A stretch of DNA of 64,000 bases. Source: Burkholderia contaminans (GTDB taxonomy: Bacteria; Pseudomonadota; Gammaproteobacteria; Burkholderiales; Burkholderiaceae). How positions within the stretch are numbered: position 1 is the first letter of the stretch; each line of letters starts with the position of its first letter. This document shows positions 38,396 through 49,051 of this stretch, piece after piece. Location: contig NZ_CP090640.1 in assembly GCF_029633825.1 (NCBI RefSeq), positions 1,612,001 to 1,676,000 of the forward strand, in the 5' to 3' direction. The translations under genes and the position numbers were made by a program. Under the pieces are notes generated by a model. That model saw nothing but the letters and a program-made list of their open reading frames with translations. It was not told the DNA's origin and did no database searches.

Positions 38396-39688
38396 CTAGC
38401 GCCTGGTGGCGCGCGCGGTGCGCGAGCCGCGCGGCTTGAAGAGCTTGACGGTGCGCACGGCCTGATCGTCGCTGCGCATCACCTCGAGCATCACGTCACC
38501 GATTTTCAGGCACACGTCGTCTTCCGGAATTTCCTCGAGGATTTCGAGCACCAGGCCGTTCAGCGTCTTCGGCCCGTCGGTAGGCAGCTTCAGGTGCAGC
38601 CAGCGATTCAGTTCGCGCAGCGGCATGCTTGCCGAGACGATGCATTCGCCGTTCTCGTCCCAGCCGCCCGCGCGTTCGCTGCGCGGCATCGACGTCGTGA
38701 ATTCGCCGATCAGCTCCTCGATGATGTCTTCGGGTGTGACGAGCCCTTCGAGCTCGCCGTACTCGTTGACGACGAGCGCGGTCCGCTGCCGCGTTTCCTG
38801 GAAAAACTGGAGCTGCTGCACCACCGGCGTGCCGGACGGCACGTAGTACGGTTCGGCGAGCAGCGTGCGCAGCGTCTCGCGGTCGAACTCCTGGTTGTGC
38901 AGCGCGGTCAGCGTCTTGCGGACGTGCAGCACGCCGAGCACCTTGTCGATGTCGCCTTCGTAGACGACAAGCCGGTTGTGATAGCAGGTCTCGAGCTGGT
39001 GCACGACGTCGTCGAGCGGCGCGTAGAAGTTGAGCGATTCGATCTGGCGGCGCGGCACCATCACGTCGTCGACCGTGATGTTCTCCAGGTCGAACAGGTT
39101 GAGCAGGATGCTGCGGTGCTTGGTCGGCATGAAACTGCTCGACTCGAGCACGATGGCGCGCAGCTCGTCAGCCGACATTCGCTGGTCGCGACCCTTCTTC
39201 GTGTTGATGCGCAGCACCCACAGCACGCCGTTCGCGAGTGCGTTGACGAACCAGACGACGGGCTTGAACACGCGCATCAGCGGCGCGATCACGAGGCTCG
39301 CGGGCAGCGCGATGCGTTCGGGGAACGTCGCGCCGACGATTTTCGGCGCGATTTCGGCGAACACGATGATCAGGAAAGCGACGATGCCGGTCGCGATCGA
39401 CAGCGCGACGTTGTTGCGGCCGAACGTATGCAGCGCGAGCGACGTCGTCAGGACCGGGATGATCGTGTTGAACAGGTTGTTGCCGATCAGGATCACGCTG
39501 AGCAGCAGGTCAGTGCGCGTGAGCAGCCCTTGCGTGGTTTTCGCGCCGAGTGCGCCCTGGCTGGCGAGATGCTTCAGCCGATGGCGGTTGAGCGCCATCA
39601 TCGCGGTCTCGGAAATCGAAAAGAAGCTGGAACAGAGGAGAAGCAGGAAGACGGCGCCGAATTGCGCCCATAAGGGAATTTGGTCCAC
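38396..39688 (-). CDS. CBS-domain membrane protein, CorC/HlyC family
   Basis: The 430-residue protein has an N-terminal DUF21 (CNNM-type) domain with three or four membrane helices to about residue 165. Two CBS domains follow (about 185-330), then a C-terminal CorC/HlyC domain. Relatives export magnesium or cobalt ions, or protect against them. The GTG at 39688 is preferred because VDQIPLWAQFG is the natural start just before the first helix; an ATG 42 codons upstream adds low-quality sequence. It is read from the tRNA-Pro side with a terminator ahead of it. Confidence 0.88.
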   Translation of the reverse strand: MDQIPLWAQFGAVFLLLLCSSFFSISETAMMALNRHRLKHLASQGALGAKTTQGLLTRTDLLLSVILIGNNLFNTIIPVLTTSLALHTFGRNNVALSIATGIVAFLIIVFAEIAPKIVGATFPERIALPASLVIAPLMRVFKPVVWFVNALANGVLWVLRINTKKGRDQRMSADELRAIVLESSSFMPTKHRSILLNLFDLENITVDDVMVPRRQIESLNFYAPLDDVVHQLETCYHNRLVVYEGDIDKVLGVLHVRKTLTALHNQEFDRETLRTLLAEPYYVPSGTPVVQQLQFFQETRQRTALVVNEYGELEGLVTPEDIIEELIGEFTTSMPRSERAGGWDENGECIVSASMPLRELNRWLHLKLPTDGPKTLNGLVLEILEEIPEDDVCLKIGDVMLEVMRSDDQAVRTVKLFKPRGSRTARATRR

Positions 39689-39788
39689 GCGTTGGAAGGG
39701 CAGTGAAGGACTGGGATGGAAGGAATATAGCAGAGGCTGGCGACCGCGATGTGTCGTGCGCGACACAAGGGGTCTGCGGCGGCCGGGC

Positions 39789-39822
39789 AAAAAAAAACCG
39801 TGCACGAAGTGCACGGTTTTTT
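39789..39822. terminator. Intrinsic terminator of tRNA-Pro
   Basis: An 8-bp stem, CCGTGCAC/GTGCACGG, with a GAA loop is flanked by nine A and six T, so it terminates transcription in either direction. On the minus strand it lies just past the tRNA 3' end. Confidence 0.9.
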
Positions 39823-39828
39823 CAAATC

Positions 39829-39905
39829 TGGTCGGGGTGAGAGGATTCGAACCTCCGGCCTCTACGTCCCGAACGTAGCGCTCTACCAGGCTAAGCTACA
39901 CCCCG
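39829..39905 (-). tRNA. tRNA-Pro, anticodon CGG
   Basis: On the minus strand the 77-nt cloverleaf has acceptor CGGGGTG pairing with CACCCCG, an encoded CCA, a D arm with AGCCTGGTAGAGC, and the T loop TTCGAAT. The anticodon loop is TTCGGGA, giving anticodon CGG, which reads the proline codon CCG. Confidence 0.96.
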
Positions 39906-40054
39906 ATTTTTGCTCTTCGGACTTCGCCGTCTTCGTTAAGAATCGCTGCGTCGTCACAAGCAAGAACGTAACTATAACGATGTTTTTTCTAAAAGGGAAT
40001 ACTTTGATGAAGAAAATTTTCGAGACAAGGTATCGCTTCGCGTTCGCGGCGTGT

Positions 40055-41050
40055 TTACGACTGCCGCGACGTCGAGTATGAGCACAACCCGAGCAGGCTT
40101 TCCTTGTAGATCGAATCGGGGAACGCGGCAATCGCAGCGGCTGCCGCCTGCGCTTCCTGGCGTGCGCATTCGAGCGTGTGATCGAGCGCACCCGAACGCG
40201 TGATCGCTTCGAAAATCGTGTCGAAGCGATCGGTGCCGCCCTGTTCGATCGCCTCGCGTGCGAGCGCCGACTGTTCGGGCGTGCCGCGTTCGATCAGATA
40301 GATGAGCGGCAGCGTCGGCTTGCCTTCGCGCAGGTCGTCGCCGGCATTCTTGCCCATTGCCTCGGCCGTGCCCGCATAGTCGAGCCAGTCGTCCATGATC
40401 TGGAACGCGGTGCCGATCCGGCGGCCGTATTCGGCGGCGGCGGCCTCGGTCGGCGCATCGGCGCCCGCGAGCACCGCGCCCAGGCGTGCCGACGCCTCGA
40501 ACAGCTTGGCCGTCTTGTAGCGGATCACCTGCATGTAGCGCGTTTCGTCGACGTCCGCGTCGTGCATGTTGAGGAGCTGCAGCACCTCGCCTTCCGAAAT
40601 GATCGTCGTCGCTTCGGACAGGATCTCCATCACGCGCATCTTGCCGACGCCGACCATCATCTCGAACGAGCGCGAGTAGAGGTAGTCGCCTACCAGCACG
40701 CTCGCCGCGTTGCCGAACAGCGCATTGGCGGTCTGGCGGCCGCGGCGCAGCTCGGATTCGTCGACGACGTCGTCATGCAGCAGCGTGGCCGTGTGGATGA
40801 ACTCGACGACGGCGGCCAGCACGTGCCGCTGGTGCGACGTCTCGCCGAGCGCGCCGGCGACGAGCAGCAGCAATGCCGGACGCAGCCGCTTGCCGCCCGC
40901 GCCGATGATGTACTCGGCGATCTGGTTGATCAGCAGCACATCGGACGCGAGGCTTTGCCGGATAACGCGATTCACCTGCTCCATGTCGCTGGTGATCGGA
41001 GCGAGCAGGTGGGCGGCGCTGAGGGTGGGGGAGGCGGTGGACGACGACAT
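40055..41050 (-). CDS. ispB: Octaprenyl diphosphate synthase IspB
   Basis: The 331-residue trans-polyprenyl synthase makes the side chain of ubiquinone. The first aspartate-rich motif is D93-D-V-V-D97 and the second is in QIMDDWLDY near residue 220; GGKRLRPAL is also present. Chain length (C40) is inferred from lineage. It is divergent from rplU-rpmA, the usual proteobacterial arrangement, across a 210-bp gap that holds the rplU promoter. Confidence 0.94.
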   Translation of the reverse strand: MSSSTASPTLSAAHLLAPITSDMEQVNRVIRQSLASDVLLINQIAEYIIGAGGKRLRPALLLLVAGALGETSHQRHVLAAVVEFIHTATLLHDDVVDESELRRGRQTANALFGNAASVLVGDYLYSRSFEMMVGVGKMRVMEILSEATTIISEGEVLQLLNMHDADVDETRYMQVIRYKTAKLFEASARLGAVLAGADAPTEAAAAEYGRRIGTAFQIMDDWLDYAGTAEAMGKNAGDDLREGKPTLPLIYLIERGTPEQSALAREAIEQGGTDRFDTIFEAITRSGALDHTLECARQEAQAAAAAIAAFPDSIYKESLLGLCSYSTSRQS

Positions 41051-41176
41051 GATGATGGAATTGGGTGATGCGGCGGATTATAAGTCGAATCCGCGATATG
41101 CCGGTCTGTCAGACGTACCAGCGGCGCGATTTTGGCCGTCCGGCAGAGGCCCGCGCGCGGCAATCGTCGATCGGCT

Positions 41177-41205
41177 TTGACTTGGGTGCTAAGCCCATGT
41201 ATAAT
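41177..41205 (+). promoter_or_regulatory. Sigma70-type promoter of rplU-rpmA
   Basis: TTGACT (41177-41182) and TATAAT (41200-41205) are 17 bp apart, a near-consensus promoter. The transcript should start about seven bases later, directly at a hairpin. Confidence 0.9.
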
Positions 41206-41211
41206 CACGTG

Positions 41212-41236
41212 TTTTCCGCGCGTGGTGTGCGGAAAA
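41212..41236 (+). promoter_or_regulatory. 5' leader hairpin of the rplU mRNA
   Basis: TTTTCCGC (41212-41219) pairs with GCGGAAAA (41229-41236) across a 9-base loop. It sits at the predicted 5' end of the transcript, 24 nt before the rplU ATG, and may stabilise the message or bind a regulator such as a ribosomal protein. Confidence 0.55.
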
Positions 41237-41260
41237 ATTGGATCCAGAGTGAGGTTCTCA

Positions 41261-41572
41261 ATGTACGCGGTCATAAAAACCGGCGGCAAGCAGTACAAGG
41301 TTGCCGTTGGCGAAAAACTCAAAGTAGAACAGATACCGGCTGACATTGACGCTGAAATCACGCTCGACCAGGTTCTCGCAGTGGGCGAAGGCGAATCGAT
41401 TAAGTTCGGTACGCCGCTGGTCAGTGGGGCTTCCGTCAAGGCCACCGTTGTGTCGCACGGTCGTCATGCCAAGGTCACCATCTTCAAGATGCGTCGCCGG
41501 AAGCACTACCAAAAGCACGGCGGCCACCGCCAGAACTACACTGAGCTGCGCATCGACGCGATCAACGCGTAA
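41261..41572 (+). CDS. rplU: 50S ribosomal protein L21
   Basis: This 103-residue ribosomal protein starts [14 protein letters not shown] and has the family's [16 protein letters not shown] region near the C terminus. The ATG follows GAGTGAGG. Upstream in-frame starts would fall inside the promoter and leader, so they are excluded. It is paired with rpmA 24 bp downstream. Confidence 0.97.
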   Translation: MYAVIKTGGKQYKVAVGEKLKVEQIPADIDAEITLDQVLAVGEGESIKFGTPLVSGASVKATVVSHGRHAKVTIFKMRRRKHYQKHGGHRQNYTELRIDAINA

Positions 41573-41596
41573 GCGCCTCGGTAAAGGAGCAATCAG

Positions 41597-41860
41597 ATGG
41601 CACACAAAAAGGCAGGCGGCTCTTCCCGGAACGGCCGCGACTCCGAGTCGAAACGTCTCGGCGTGAAAGTGTACGGCGGCCAGGCAATCAATGCCGGCGG
41701 CATCATCGTGCGTCAGCGCGGTACGCGCATGCACGCAGGCGAGAACGTCGGCATGGGCAAGGATCACACCTTGTTCGCGCTGGTCGACGGTCACGTCAAG
41801 TTCGCGACGAAGGGCGCGGACAAGAAGCATCTGGTCATCGTTGTCCCGGCGGCTGCCTAA
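41597..41860 (+). CDS. rpmA: 50S ribosomal protein L27
   Basis: The 87-residue protein begins [16 protein letters not shown] and needs no N-terminal cleavage, as in Gram-negatives. Its flexible N terminus reaches the peptidyl transferase centre. A clear AAAGGAG ribosome site precedes the ATG. A strong terminator follows. Confidence 0.97.
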
Positions 41861-41888
41861 GTTCAGGCACCCACGGGCTTCGTAGCCG

Positions 41889-41920
41889 AAAGGCCCCGCA
41901 GTCTTCGCGGGGCCTTTTTT
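41889..41920 (+). terminator. Intrinsic terminator after rpmA
   Basis: An 11-bp stem, AAAGGCCCCGC/GCGGGGCCTTT, runs into a T tract. It ends rplU-rpmA transcription before obgE. Confidence 0.92.
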
Positions 41921-42045
41921 TATTTGGTCGCCGGGCGCGTGTGCGTTCGGGCGGCCATCGCGCAACCGGCGTACGATCGGCCGAACGGCAGATTGTTCAA
42001 GCGCGCCGGCGCGCGGCACAATAGCGGAAATACTGGGCGGAGTGA

Positions 42046-43161
<1,116 letters not shown>

Positions 43162-43251
43162 GCGATTCCGGAACGCGCCGGGCATGCCGCCCGGCGCCGG
43201 CGTTCAATCGCGCCCGGTCGGAAAGGCAGCAGATACAGGAGACAGTGCAGG

Positions 43252-44370
43252 ATGCGTTCGATCATCGCGGATTCGAAGCGATTGGTGGTGAAGGTGGGCT
43301 CCAGCCTCGTGACCAACGACGGCAAGGGGCTCGATCATGCGGCAATCGGCCGTTGGGCGGCTCAGATCGCCGCACTGCGCGCCCAGGGCAAGGAAGTCGT
43401 GCTCGTCAGTTCGGGCGCGATTGCCGAAGGGATGCAGCGGCTCGGCTGGAGCAAGCGACCGCGGGAAATCGATGAGTTGCAGGCTGCAGCCGCAGTCGGC
43501 CAGATGGGGCTCGCGCAGGTCTATGAAAGCCGCTTCACCGAGCACGACATCCGCACCGCGCAGATCCTGCTGACGCATGCCGACCTGGCGGACCGCGAGC
43601 GTTACCTGAATGCGCGTTCGACGATGCTGACGCTGTTGCGACTTGGCGTCGTGCCGATCATCAACGAGAACGACACGGTCGTCACCGACGAAATCAAGTT
43701 CGGCGACAACGACACGCTCGGCGCGCTCGTTGCAAACCTGATCGAAGGCGATGCCCTGATCATCCTGACCGACCAGTCGGGGCTGTTCACGGCCGATCCG
43801 CGCAAGGACCCGAACGCGACGCTCGTTGCGGAAGCCAACGCAGGCGCGCCGGAACTCGAGGCGATGGCCGGCGGCGCGGGCTCGAGCCTCGGCCGTGGCG
43901 GGATGTTGACGAAGATCCTCGCGGCGAAACGCGCCGCGCACAGCGGCGCGAACACCGTGATCGCGAGCGGCCGGGAGGCCGACGTGCTCGTGCGCCTGGC
44001 GGCCGGTGAGGCGATCGGCACGCAACTGATCGCACGTACCGCGCGGATGGCGGCGCGCAAGCAGTGGATGGCCGACCATCTTCAGGTGCGCGGCCATGTC
44101 GTGATCGATGCGGGCGCGGTCGAGAAGCTGACGGCCGGCGGCAAGAGCCTGCTCCCGATCGGCGTGATCGACGTGCAGGGCGCGTTCGCGCGCGGCGAAG
44201 TCATCGCATGTGTCGGCCCCGACGGGCGCGAAGTGGCGCGCGGGCTCACGAACTACAGCAGTGCGGAGACGAAGCTGATTCACCGCAAGCCGAGTGGTGA
44301 GATCGAATCCGTGCTCGGTTACATGCTGGAGCCGGAATTGATCCATCGCGACAACCTGGTGCTGGTGTGA
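43252..44370 (+). CDS. proB: Glutamate 5-kinase ProB
   Basis: The 372-residue enzyme starts proline synthesis by phosphorylating glutamate, and is usually feedback-inhibited by proline. It has an amino-acid kinase domain ([13 protein letters not shown] at the N terminus, then [15 protein letters not shown] and [10 protein letters not shown]) and a C-terminal PUA domain from about residue 280. It lies 90 bp after obgE. proA, which often follows proB, is not here. Confidence 0.95.
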   Translation: MRSIIADSKRLVVKVGSSLVTNDGKGLDHAAIGRWAAQIAALRAQGKEVVLVSSGAIAEGMQRLGWSKRPREIDELQAAAAVGQMGLAQVYESRFTEHDIRTAQILLTHADLADRERYLNARSTMLTLLRLGVVPIINENDTVVTDEIKFGDNDTLGALVANLIEGDALIILTDQSGLFTADPRKDPNATLVAEANAGAPELEAMAGGAGSSLGRGGMLTKILAAKRAAHSGANTVIASGREADVLVRLAAGEAIGTQLIARTARMAARKQWMADHLQVRGHVVIDAGAVEKLTAGGKSLLPIGVIDVQGAFARGEVIACVGPDGREVARGLTNYSSAETKLIHRKPSGEIESVLGYMLEPELIHRDNLVLV

Positions 44371-44399
44371 CCATTCGAGCCGGTTCCGGCCGTCAAACG

Positions 44400-44426
44400 A
44401 AAAAGCCCGCGTGATGCGGGCTTTTT
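44400..44426. terminator. Bidirectional terminator after proB
   Basis: The stem AAAAAGCCCGC/GCGGGCTTTTT with a 5-base loop is flanked by A and T runs. It serves proB (+) and the convergent lipoprotein gene (-). Confidence 0.9.
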
Positions 44427-44463
44427 CATGCGACGAACGGGGCGCGGCGGGCGCCGCGCGCCG

Positions 44464-45021
44464 TCAGCGCAACTGGCTCATCGCGGTGCGGTGAAACCGG
44501 ATGTTCTCCAGGATCTGCGCGGTCGAGCCCTGCGGCATCTTGTTCGCGCAGAAGTAGTCCTGATAGAGCGCCGAATGGTAGGCATTCAGCTCGCCGTTCT
44601 CGATGCGCCGCCAGTCGTTCTCGACGGTGCGGTCCCAGCCGTCGTGTTCCGAATTCAGGCCGGCATACTGGCGCCATTCGTAGGTGTCGCAGCGGATGCC
44701 TTCGTAGTTCACGTTGCGCGCGCCGGCCGGGCTCGTGATGACGACCGCGTAGCGCACGACGCCATCGGTGCCGACCGCGAGCGACTTCGCGTCGACGAAG
44801 AACTTGAGCGGCGTGTTCTGCGATACGTTGAACGGCAGGAGGTCGCCCGTCTGCGGCAGCGGCGGCAGCGAGTCGACCGTGTTTTCCTTCCACGTGCCCT
44901 GGCGGTCCAGCAGATACACGAACTCGCTGTCATCCTTGTTGGTGGGTGTCTTCGAATTCGCGCAACCTGCCAGCGTGGCGACCGCGGCAATCGATGCGAG
45001 CGCGAGAGCAATCGCTTTCAA
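44464..45021 (-). CDS. CNP1-like family lipoprotein
   Basis: The 185-residue protein has a short signal sequence and a lipobox L17-A-G-C20, so it should be lipid-anchored in the envelope. The rest fits the CNP1-like family of unknown function, with many aromatic residues (YEWRQYAGLN, WDRTVENDWRR). I choose the TTG at 45021 because GAGGAATGCATA precedes it and the signal peptide then starts MKAIALALAS; an upstream ATG would bury the signal peptide. Family function is not known. Confidence 0.78.
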   Translation of the reverse strand: MKAIALALASIAAVATLAGCANSKTPTNKDDSEFVYLLDRQGTWKENTVDSLPPLPQTGDLLPFNVSQNTPLKFFVDAKSLAVGTDGVVRYAVVITSPAGARNVNYEGIRCDTYEWRQYAGLNSEHDGWDRTVENDWRRIENGELNAYHSALYQDYFCANKMPQGSTAQILENIRFHRTAMSQLR

Positions 45022-45085
45022 TATGCATTCCTCGTAAAAAAAGGGCGCGACACCAAGGTCGCGCCCGGTCATGCAGTTCGATTCG

Positions 45086-45733
45086 TCATTTGCCGACGAT
45101 CACGTGGGGCGGCATCTCGTCGAGCGTGCCCGCTTCCACTTCGATCTCCGAACAGACTACCGATGTGTCGACAATCGTCAGCGTCTGCTGGGCCTCCACG
45201 CCAATGACGCGCGGATAGCGCGACAGACGCGGCCCACGCGGCTTCTCGGCTCGCTGCGCCGGGCGGCGCAGGAAGCGCGACAGTTCCGTCAGCGCCAACT
45301 GATAGACATCCCGCTTGAACTCGATCACCGCATCGAGCGGCACCCAGTACTCGTTCCAGCGCCACGCATCGAACTCCGGGTGGTCGGTCGCGCGCAAGCA
45401 AATGTCGCAATCGCGTCCAACCATCCGCAGCAGGAACCAGATCTGCTTCTGGCCGCGGTAATGACCGCGTACTTCGCGTTTAATGAACTTGTCAGGCACC
45501 TCATAACGCAACCAGTCGCGTGTGCGGCCGATTATCTTGACGTGTTCCGGATGCAGGCCCGTTTCCTCGTGCAGTTCCCGGTACATCGCCTGCATGGGGG
45601 TCTCGCCGTACTTGATCCCACCTTGAGGAAACTGCCAGGAATGCTCGCGGAGCCGCTTGCCCCAAAACACCTCGTTGCGCGCGTTCAAGAGGATGATGCC
45701 GACGTTCGGGCGAAAGCCTTCACGATCCAGCAT
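45086..45733 (-). CDS. rppH: RNA pyrophosphohydrolase RppH
   Basis: This 215-residue Nudix enzyme removes pyrophosphate from mRNA 5' ends to start decay. It begins [15 protein letters not shown], has FPQGGI, and the Nudix box continues from G38 with R52-E-L-x-E-E57. A C-terminal tail of about 50 residues beyond the catalytic domain is typical of betaproteobacteria. The start at 45733 has a ribosome site, GAAGGTGG; an upstream in-frame ATG is unlikely. It is divergent from proS. Confidence 0.93.
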   Translation of the reverse strand: MLDREGFRPNVGIILLNARNEVFWGKRLREHSWQFPQGGIKYGETPMQAMYRELHEETGLHPEHVKIIGRTRDWLRYEVPDKFIKREVRGHYRGQKQIWFLLRMVGRDCDICLRATDHPEFDAWRWNEYWVPLDAVIEFKRDVYQLALTELSRFLRRPAQRAEKPRGPRLSRYPRVIGVEAQQTLTIVDTSVVCSEIEVEAGTLDEMPPHVIVGK

Positions 45734-45912
45734 ACAACCACCTTCGAATCCTTTAAAATTGCTTTGATTATAAACAGATAACGGGCGCTGCGCACCGTGA
45801 CGGAGCGAATCCGCGCGGGGCACACCGGCTGAATTGTCCCTGATTAGTCTGCTACGTCATCTGCGCCATCGTCGTCCGTCGCGCGCAGCTTTTTCACCTT
45901 GAAACTTTTTCG

Positions 45913-45939
45913 GGCGCCCCGCCTGGGGGCGCCGTTTTT
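45913..45939 (+). terminator. Terminator-like hairpin in the proS leader
   Basis: The stem GGCGCCCC (45913-45920) with GGGGCGCC (45926-45933) has a GCCTG loop and is followed by GTTTTT, ending 13 nt before the proS ATG. Oriented this way, it can only act on transcripts entering proS. Confidence 0.6.
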
Positions 45940-45951
45940 GGAACCGTCCGC

Positions 45952-47688
45952 ATGAAAGCTTCCCGTTTCTTTATCGGCACCCTGAAAGAAGCACCCGCCG
46001 ACGCAGAGATCGTCAGCCACAAGCTGATGGTGCGCGCCGGCATGATCCGTCGCGTCGCCGGCGGCATCTATAACTACCTGCCGGTCGGCCTGCGTTCGAT
46101 TCGCAAGGTCGAGGCGATCGTGCGCGAGGAAATGAACCGGGCGGGCGCCATCGAGCTGCTGATGCCGGCCGTGCAACCCGCCGAACTGTGGCAGGAATCG
46201 GGCCGCTGGGAGCAGTACGGCCCCGAGCTGCTGCGCTTCAAGGACCGCAAGGACAACGACTTCGTGATCGGGCCGACGCACGAGGAAGTCATTACCGACA
46301 TCGCGCGCAACCAGATCAAGAGCTACCGGCAGATGCCGGTGAACTTCTACCAGATCCAGACGAAGTTCCGCGACGAGATCCGTCCGCGCTTCGGCGTGAT
46401 GCGCGGCCGCGAATTCATCATGAAGGACGCATACTCGTTCGACAAGGATGCGGCCGGCCTGAACGAGTCGTATCGCAAGATGTACGACGCGTACGTGCGC
46501 ATCTTCACGCGCCTCGGCCTCGAGTTCCGTGCGGTCGCGGCCGACAGCGGCTCGATCGGCGGCAACTTCTCGCACGAATTCCACGTGATCGCGGACACCG
46601 GTGAAGACGCGATCGCATACTGCCCGACGTCCGAATTCGCGGCGAACATCGAGGCGGCCGAAGCGCTGCCGCTGACGCCTAAGCGCGCGGCGCCGGCCGA
46701 AGCGATGGCGAAGGTCGCGACGCCCGGCAAGGCGAAGTGCGAAGCCGTCGCCGAGCTGCTGGCCATCCCGCTCGAGCGCACGATCAAGTCGATCGTGCTC
46801 GCGACCGACAACGAAGGCGCCGAGCCGACCATCTGGCTCGTGATGCTGCGCGGCGATCACGACCTGAACGAGATCAAGGTGTCGAAACTGCCGGGCCTGA
46901 AGAACCACCGCTTCGCGACCGAGCAGGAAATCGTCGAGTGGTTCGGCACGCCGCCGGGCTATCTCGGCCCGGTCGGCACGAAGAAGCCGGTGAAGGTGAT
47001 CGCGGACCGCACGGTCGCGAACATGAGCGACTTCGTCGTCGGTGCGAACGAGGTCGACTATCACATCGCGGGCGTGAACTGGGGCCGCGACCTGCCGGAG
47101 CCGGACGTCGCCGACGTGCGCAACGTGAAGAAGGGCGACCCGTCGCCGGACGGCAAGGGCGTGATCGACATCTGCCGCGGTATCGAGGTCGGCCACGTGT
47201 TCCAGCTCGGCACCAAGTATTCGGAAGCGATGGGTGCGACGTTCCTCGACGAGTCGGGCAAGCCGCAGCCGATGCTGATGGGCTGCTACGGCGTCGGCGT
47301 CACGCGCATTCTCGGCGCGGCGATCGAACAGAACTTCGACGACCGCGGCATCATCTGGCCCGAGTCGATCGCGCCGTTCGAAGTCGTGCTGTGCCCGATG
47401 GGCTATGACCGCAGCGACATGGTGCGCGAGACCGCCGACAAGCTGTACGCGGAACTCGTCGCAGCCGGCATCGACGTGATCCTCGACGATCGCGGCGAGC
47501 GCCCGGGCGTGATGTTCGCCGACTGGGAACTGATCGGCGTGCCGCATCGCCTCGTGATCGGCGAGCGCGGCCTGAAGGAAGGCAAGATCGAGTATCAGGG
47601 CCGCCGCGACGCCGAAGCGACGCTGCTGCCGGCGGATGCGGCTGCGGCGACGGTCGCGGAGAAGATCCGCGCCGCGCTCGCGCGCTAA
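45952..47688 (+). CDS. proS: Prolyl-tRNA synthetase
   Basis: The 578-residue bacterial-type class II synthetase charges tRNA-Pro. Motif 1 lies near residue 45-70, motif 2 is around [17 protein letters not shown] (near 140), and motif 3 is [14 protein letters not shown] (near 445). Between motifs 2 and 3 is the INS editing domain of YbaK type (about 230-385), which clears mischarged alanine. The C-terminal anticodon-binding domain is present. The leader carries a terminator-like hairpin. The matching tRNA-Pro(CGG) lies about 6 kb upstream. Confidence 0.96.
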   Translation: MKASRFFIGTLKEAPADAEIVSHKLMVRAGMIRRVAGGIYNYLPVGLRSIRKVEAIVREEMNRAGAIELLMPAVQPAELWQESGRWEQYGPELLRFKDRKDNDFVIGPTHEEVITDIARNQIKSYRQMPVNFYQIQTKFRDEIRPRFGVMRGREFIMKDAYSFDKDAAGLNESYRKMYDAYVRIFTRLGLEFRAVAADSGSIGGNFSHEFHVIADTGEDAIAYCPTSEFAANIEAAEALPLTPKRAAPAEAMAKVATPGKAKCEAVAELLAIPLERTIKSIVLATDNEGAEPTIWLVMLRGDHDLNEIKVSKLPGLKNHRFATEQEIVEWFGTPPGYLGPVGTKKPVKVIADRTVANMSDFVVGANEVDYHIAGVNWGRDLPEPDVADVRNVKKGDPSPDGKGVIDICRGIEVGHVFQLGTKYSEAMGATFLDESGKPQPMLMGCYGVGVTRILGAAIEQNFDDRGIIWPESIAPFEVVLCPMGYDRSDMVRETADKLYAELVAAGIDVILDDRGERPGVMFADWELIGVPHRLVIGERGLKEGKIEYQGRRDAEATLLPADAAAATVAEKIRAALAR

Positions 47689-47709
47689 GCGCACCGACCG
47701 GGGAACGCG

Positions 47710-48312
47710 GTGGAATACACCTTCCTGTCGGCCACCGTGCTCCTGGTGCTGATCACCGATCCGCTCGGCAACATCCCGCTGTTCATTTCGGCGATGCGGG
47801 ATGTGCCGCGCGAGCGGCGCGTGAAGCTGATCCTGCGCGAAGTGGGGATCGCGTTCGTGATCCTGCTGTTCTTCATGCTGGTCGGCGACCGCTTCCTGCG
47901 GATGATGAGCCTCACCGACCTGTCGCTGCGGCTCGGCGGCGGCATCGTGCTGTTCCTGATCGCGCTGCGGATGATCTTCCCGCATCCGGACGGCGCGCTC
48001 GGCAACGATCCGCGCGCAGGCGGCGAGCCGTTCATCGTGCCGCTCGCGATTCCGGCGCTCGCCGGGCCGTCCGCGCTCGCGACGGTGATGCTGCTGACGT
48101 CGCAGGGGCCCGGCAAGATGCTCGAGTGGGTCGGCGCGCTGACGGTCACGATGATCGTCTGCGCGGTGACGCTGGTGCTGGCCGAGCGGATCCAGCAATG
48201 GATCGGCGAGCGGACCGTCGCGGCATTCGAGCGGCTGATGGGCCTCGTGCTCGTCGCGATTTCGGTCGAGATGATGCTGGGCGGCGTCCGCGCGTTCGTG
48301 CACCAGCTGTAG
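47710..48312 (+). CDS. MarC-family integral membrane protein
   Basis: This 200-residue protein has six hydrophobic segments of the MarC/YhgN family, with the conserved DPLGNIPLFIS near residue 17 and PLAIPALAGPSA near 113. The transported substrate or role of the family is not settled, and the name does not imply antibiotic resistance. It starts with GTG, 21 bp after proS, and is probably co-transcribed with it. Confidence 0.87.
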   Translation: MEYTFLSATVLLVLITDPLGNIPLFISAMRDVPRERRVKLILREVGIAFVILLFFMLVGDRFLRMMSLTDLSLRLGGGIVLFLIALRMIFPHPDGALGNDPRAGGEPFIVPLAIPALAGPSALATVMLLTSQGPGKMLEWVGALTVTMIVCAVTLVLAERIQQWIGERTVAAFERLMGLVLVAISVEMMLGGVRAFVHQL

Positions 48313-48340
48313 GGCGCAGGCGGCGCACACGCAAGCTGCC

Positions 48341-48376
48341 AAAAAAAGCGGCGCTCCGGGAAACCGGAGCGCCGCT
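48341..48376 (-). terminator. Intrinsic terminator of the phosphoribosyltransferase gene
   Basis: A 13-bp perfect stem (AGCGGCGCTCCGG with its complement) and a GAAA loop are followed on the minus strand by seven T. It is 30 nt past the minus-strand stop and also lies downstream of the convergent marC-like gene. Confidence 0.9.
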
Positions 48377-48405
48377 GTCTATTTATATAGTGCGGAGCGG
48401 GGCGC

Positions 48406-48957
48406 TCAGACGTTCGCGGTCAGCGCGCGGATCGTCGGCAGATTGCGCCAGTAGCCCTTCGCGTCCATCCCGCAGCCGAACACGTAGCGGTCCGGCACCG
48501 AGAAGCCGCAGAAGTCGGGGTGCAGCGGCTTGGCCTTCGCGAGCGTCTTCTCGCACAGCACGGCCGACATGAAGCGCTTGGCGCCCATGTCGAGGATGCG
48601 GTCGCGGATCGCGGCCATCGTCTCGCCTTCGTCGAGGATGTCGTCGAGCACGAGCACGATCCGGTCCTTCACCGATTCGCGCGGCGCGACGCGCCAGTGC
48701 ATTTCCGGGCTGCCCTGCGTCGTGTTGCGGTAGCGGGTCAGGTGGATGTAATCGAATTCCAGCGGGAAATCGAGATGCGGCAGCAGCATCCCGGTAAACA
48801 CCGCGGCGCCGCCCATCACCGAGAGAACGAGCGGGAACGCGTCGCCGATCTCGGCGCGGATCGCGTCGGCCATCTTGGAGATCGACGCGTTGACGGCGTC
48901 CGCCGAGACGATCTCTTCGGAGTGGTTGAAAATGTGGAGGGCTTCTTCGCGGTTCAT
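48406..48957 (-). CDS. Hypoxanthine-guanine phosphoribosyltransferase
   Basis: This 183-residue type I phosphoribosyltransferase is probably a purine-salvage enzyme. The PRPP-binding loop is VLVLDDILDEGET near residue 98; the N-terminal SVMGGAAVFTGML loop and the C-terminal VFGCGMDAKGYWRNLP motif are typical of the hypoxanthine-guanine type. The ATG at 48957 is preferred over one nine codons upstream on family length. Substrate preference is inferred from the family. Confidence 0.85.
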   Translation of the reverse strand: MNREEALHIFNHSEEIVSADAVNASISKMADAIRAEIGDAFPLVLSVMGGAAVFTGMLLPHLDFPLEFDYIHLTRYRNTTQGSPEMHWRVAPRESVKDRIVLVLDDILDEGETMAAIRDRILDMGAKRFMSAVLCEKTLAKAKPLHPDFCGFSVPDRYVFGCGMDAKGYWRNLPTIRALTANV

Positions 48958-49051
48958 GTGTTCTGGCGGGCAGTCGGTATACAAATAAGAATGAAGCAGA
49001 ACGGCGGGCGCGCGCTACAGCAAAAACCCGCGCGCCGGCCGATGGGCGGAA

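Noticed and set aside
40006..40081. A small plus-strand ORF starting ATGAAGAAAATT that overlaps the 3' end of ispB
   Set aside because: It is only 24 codons long, runs into the ispB coding region on the other strand, and has no supporting context.
45824..45951. A T-box riboswitch upstream of proS
   Set aside because: The leader is too short, it lacks the T-box sequence, and the organism is Gram-negative. Only the terminator-like hairpin is kept.
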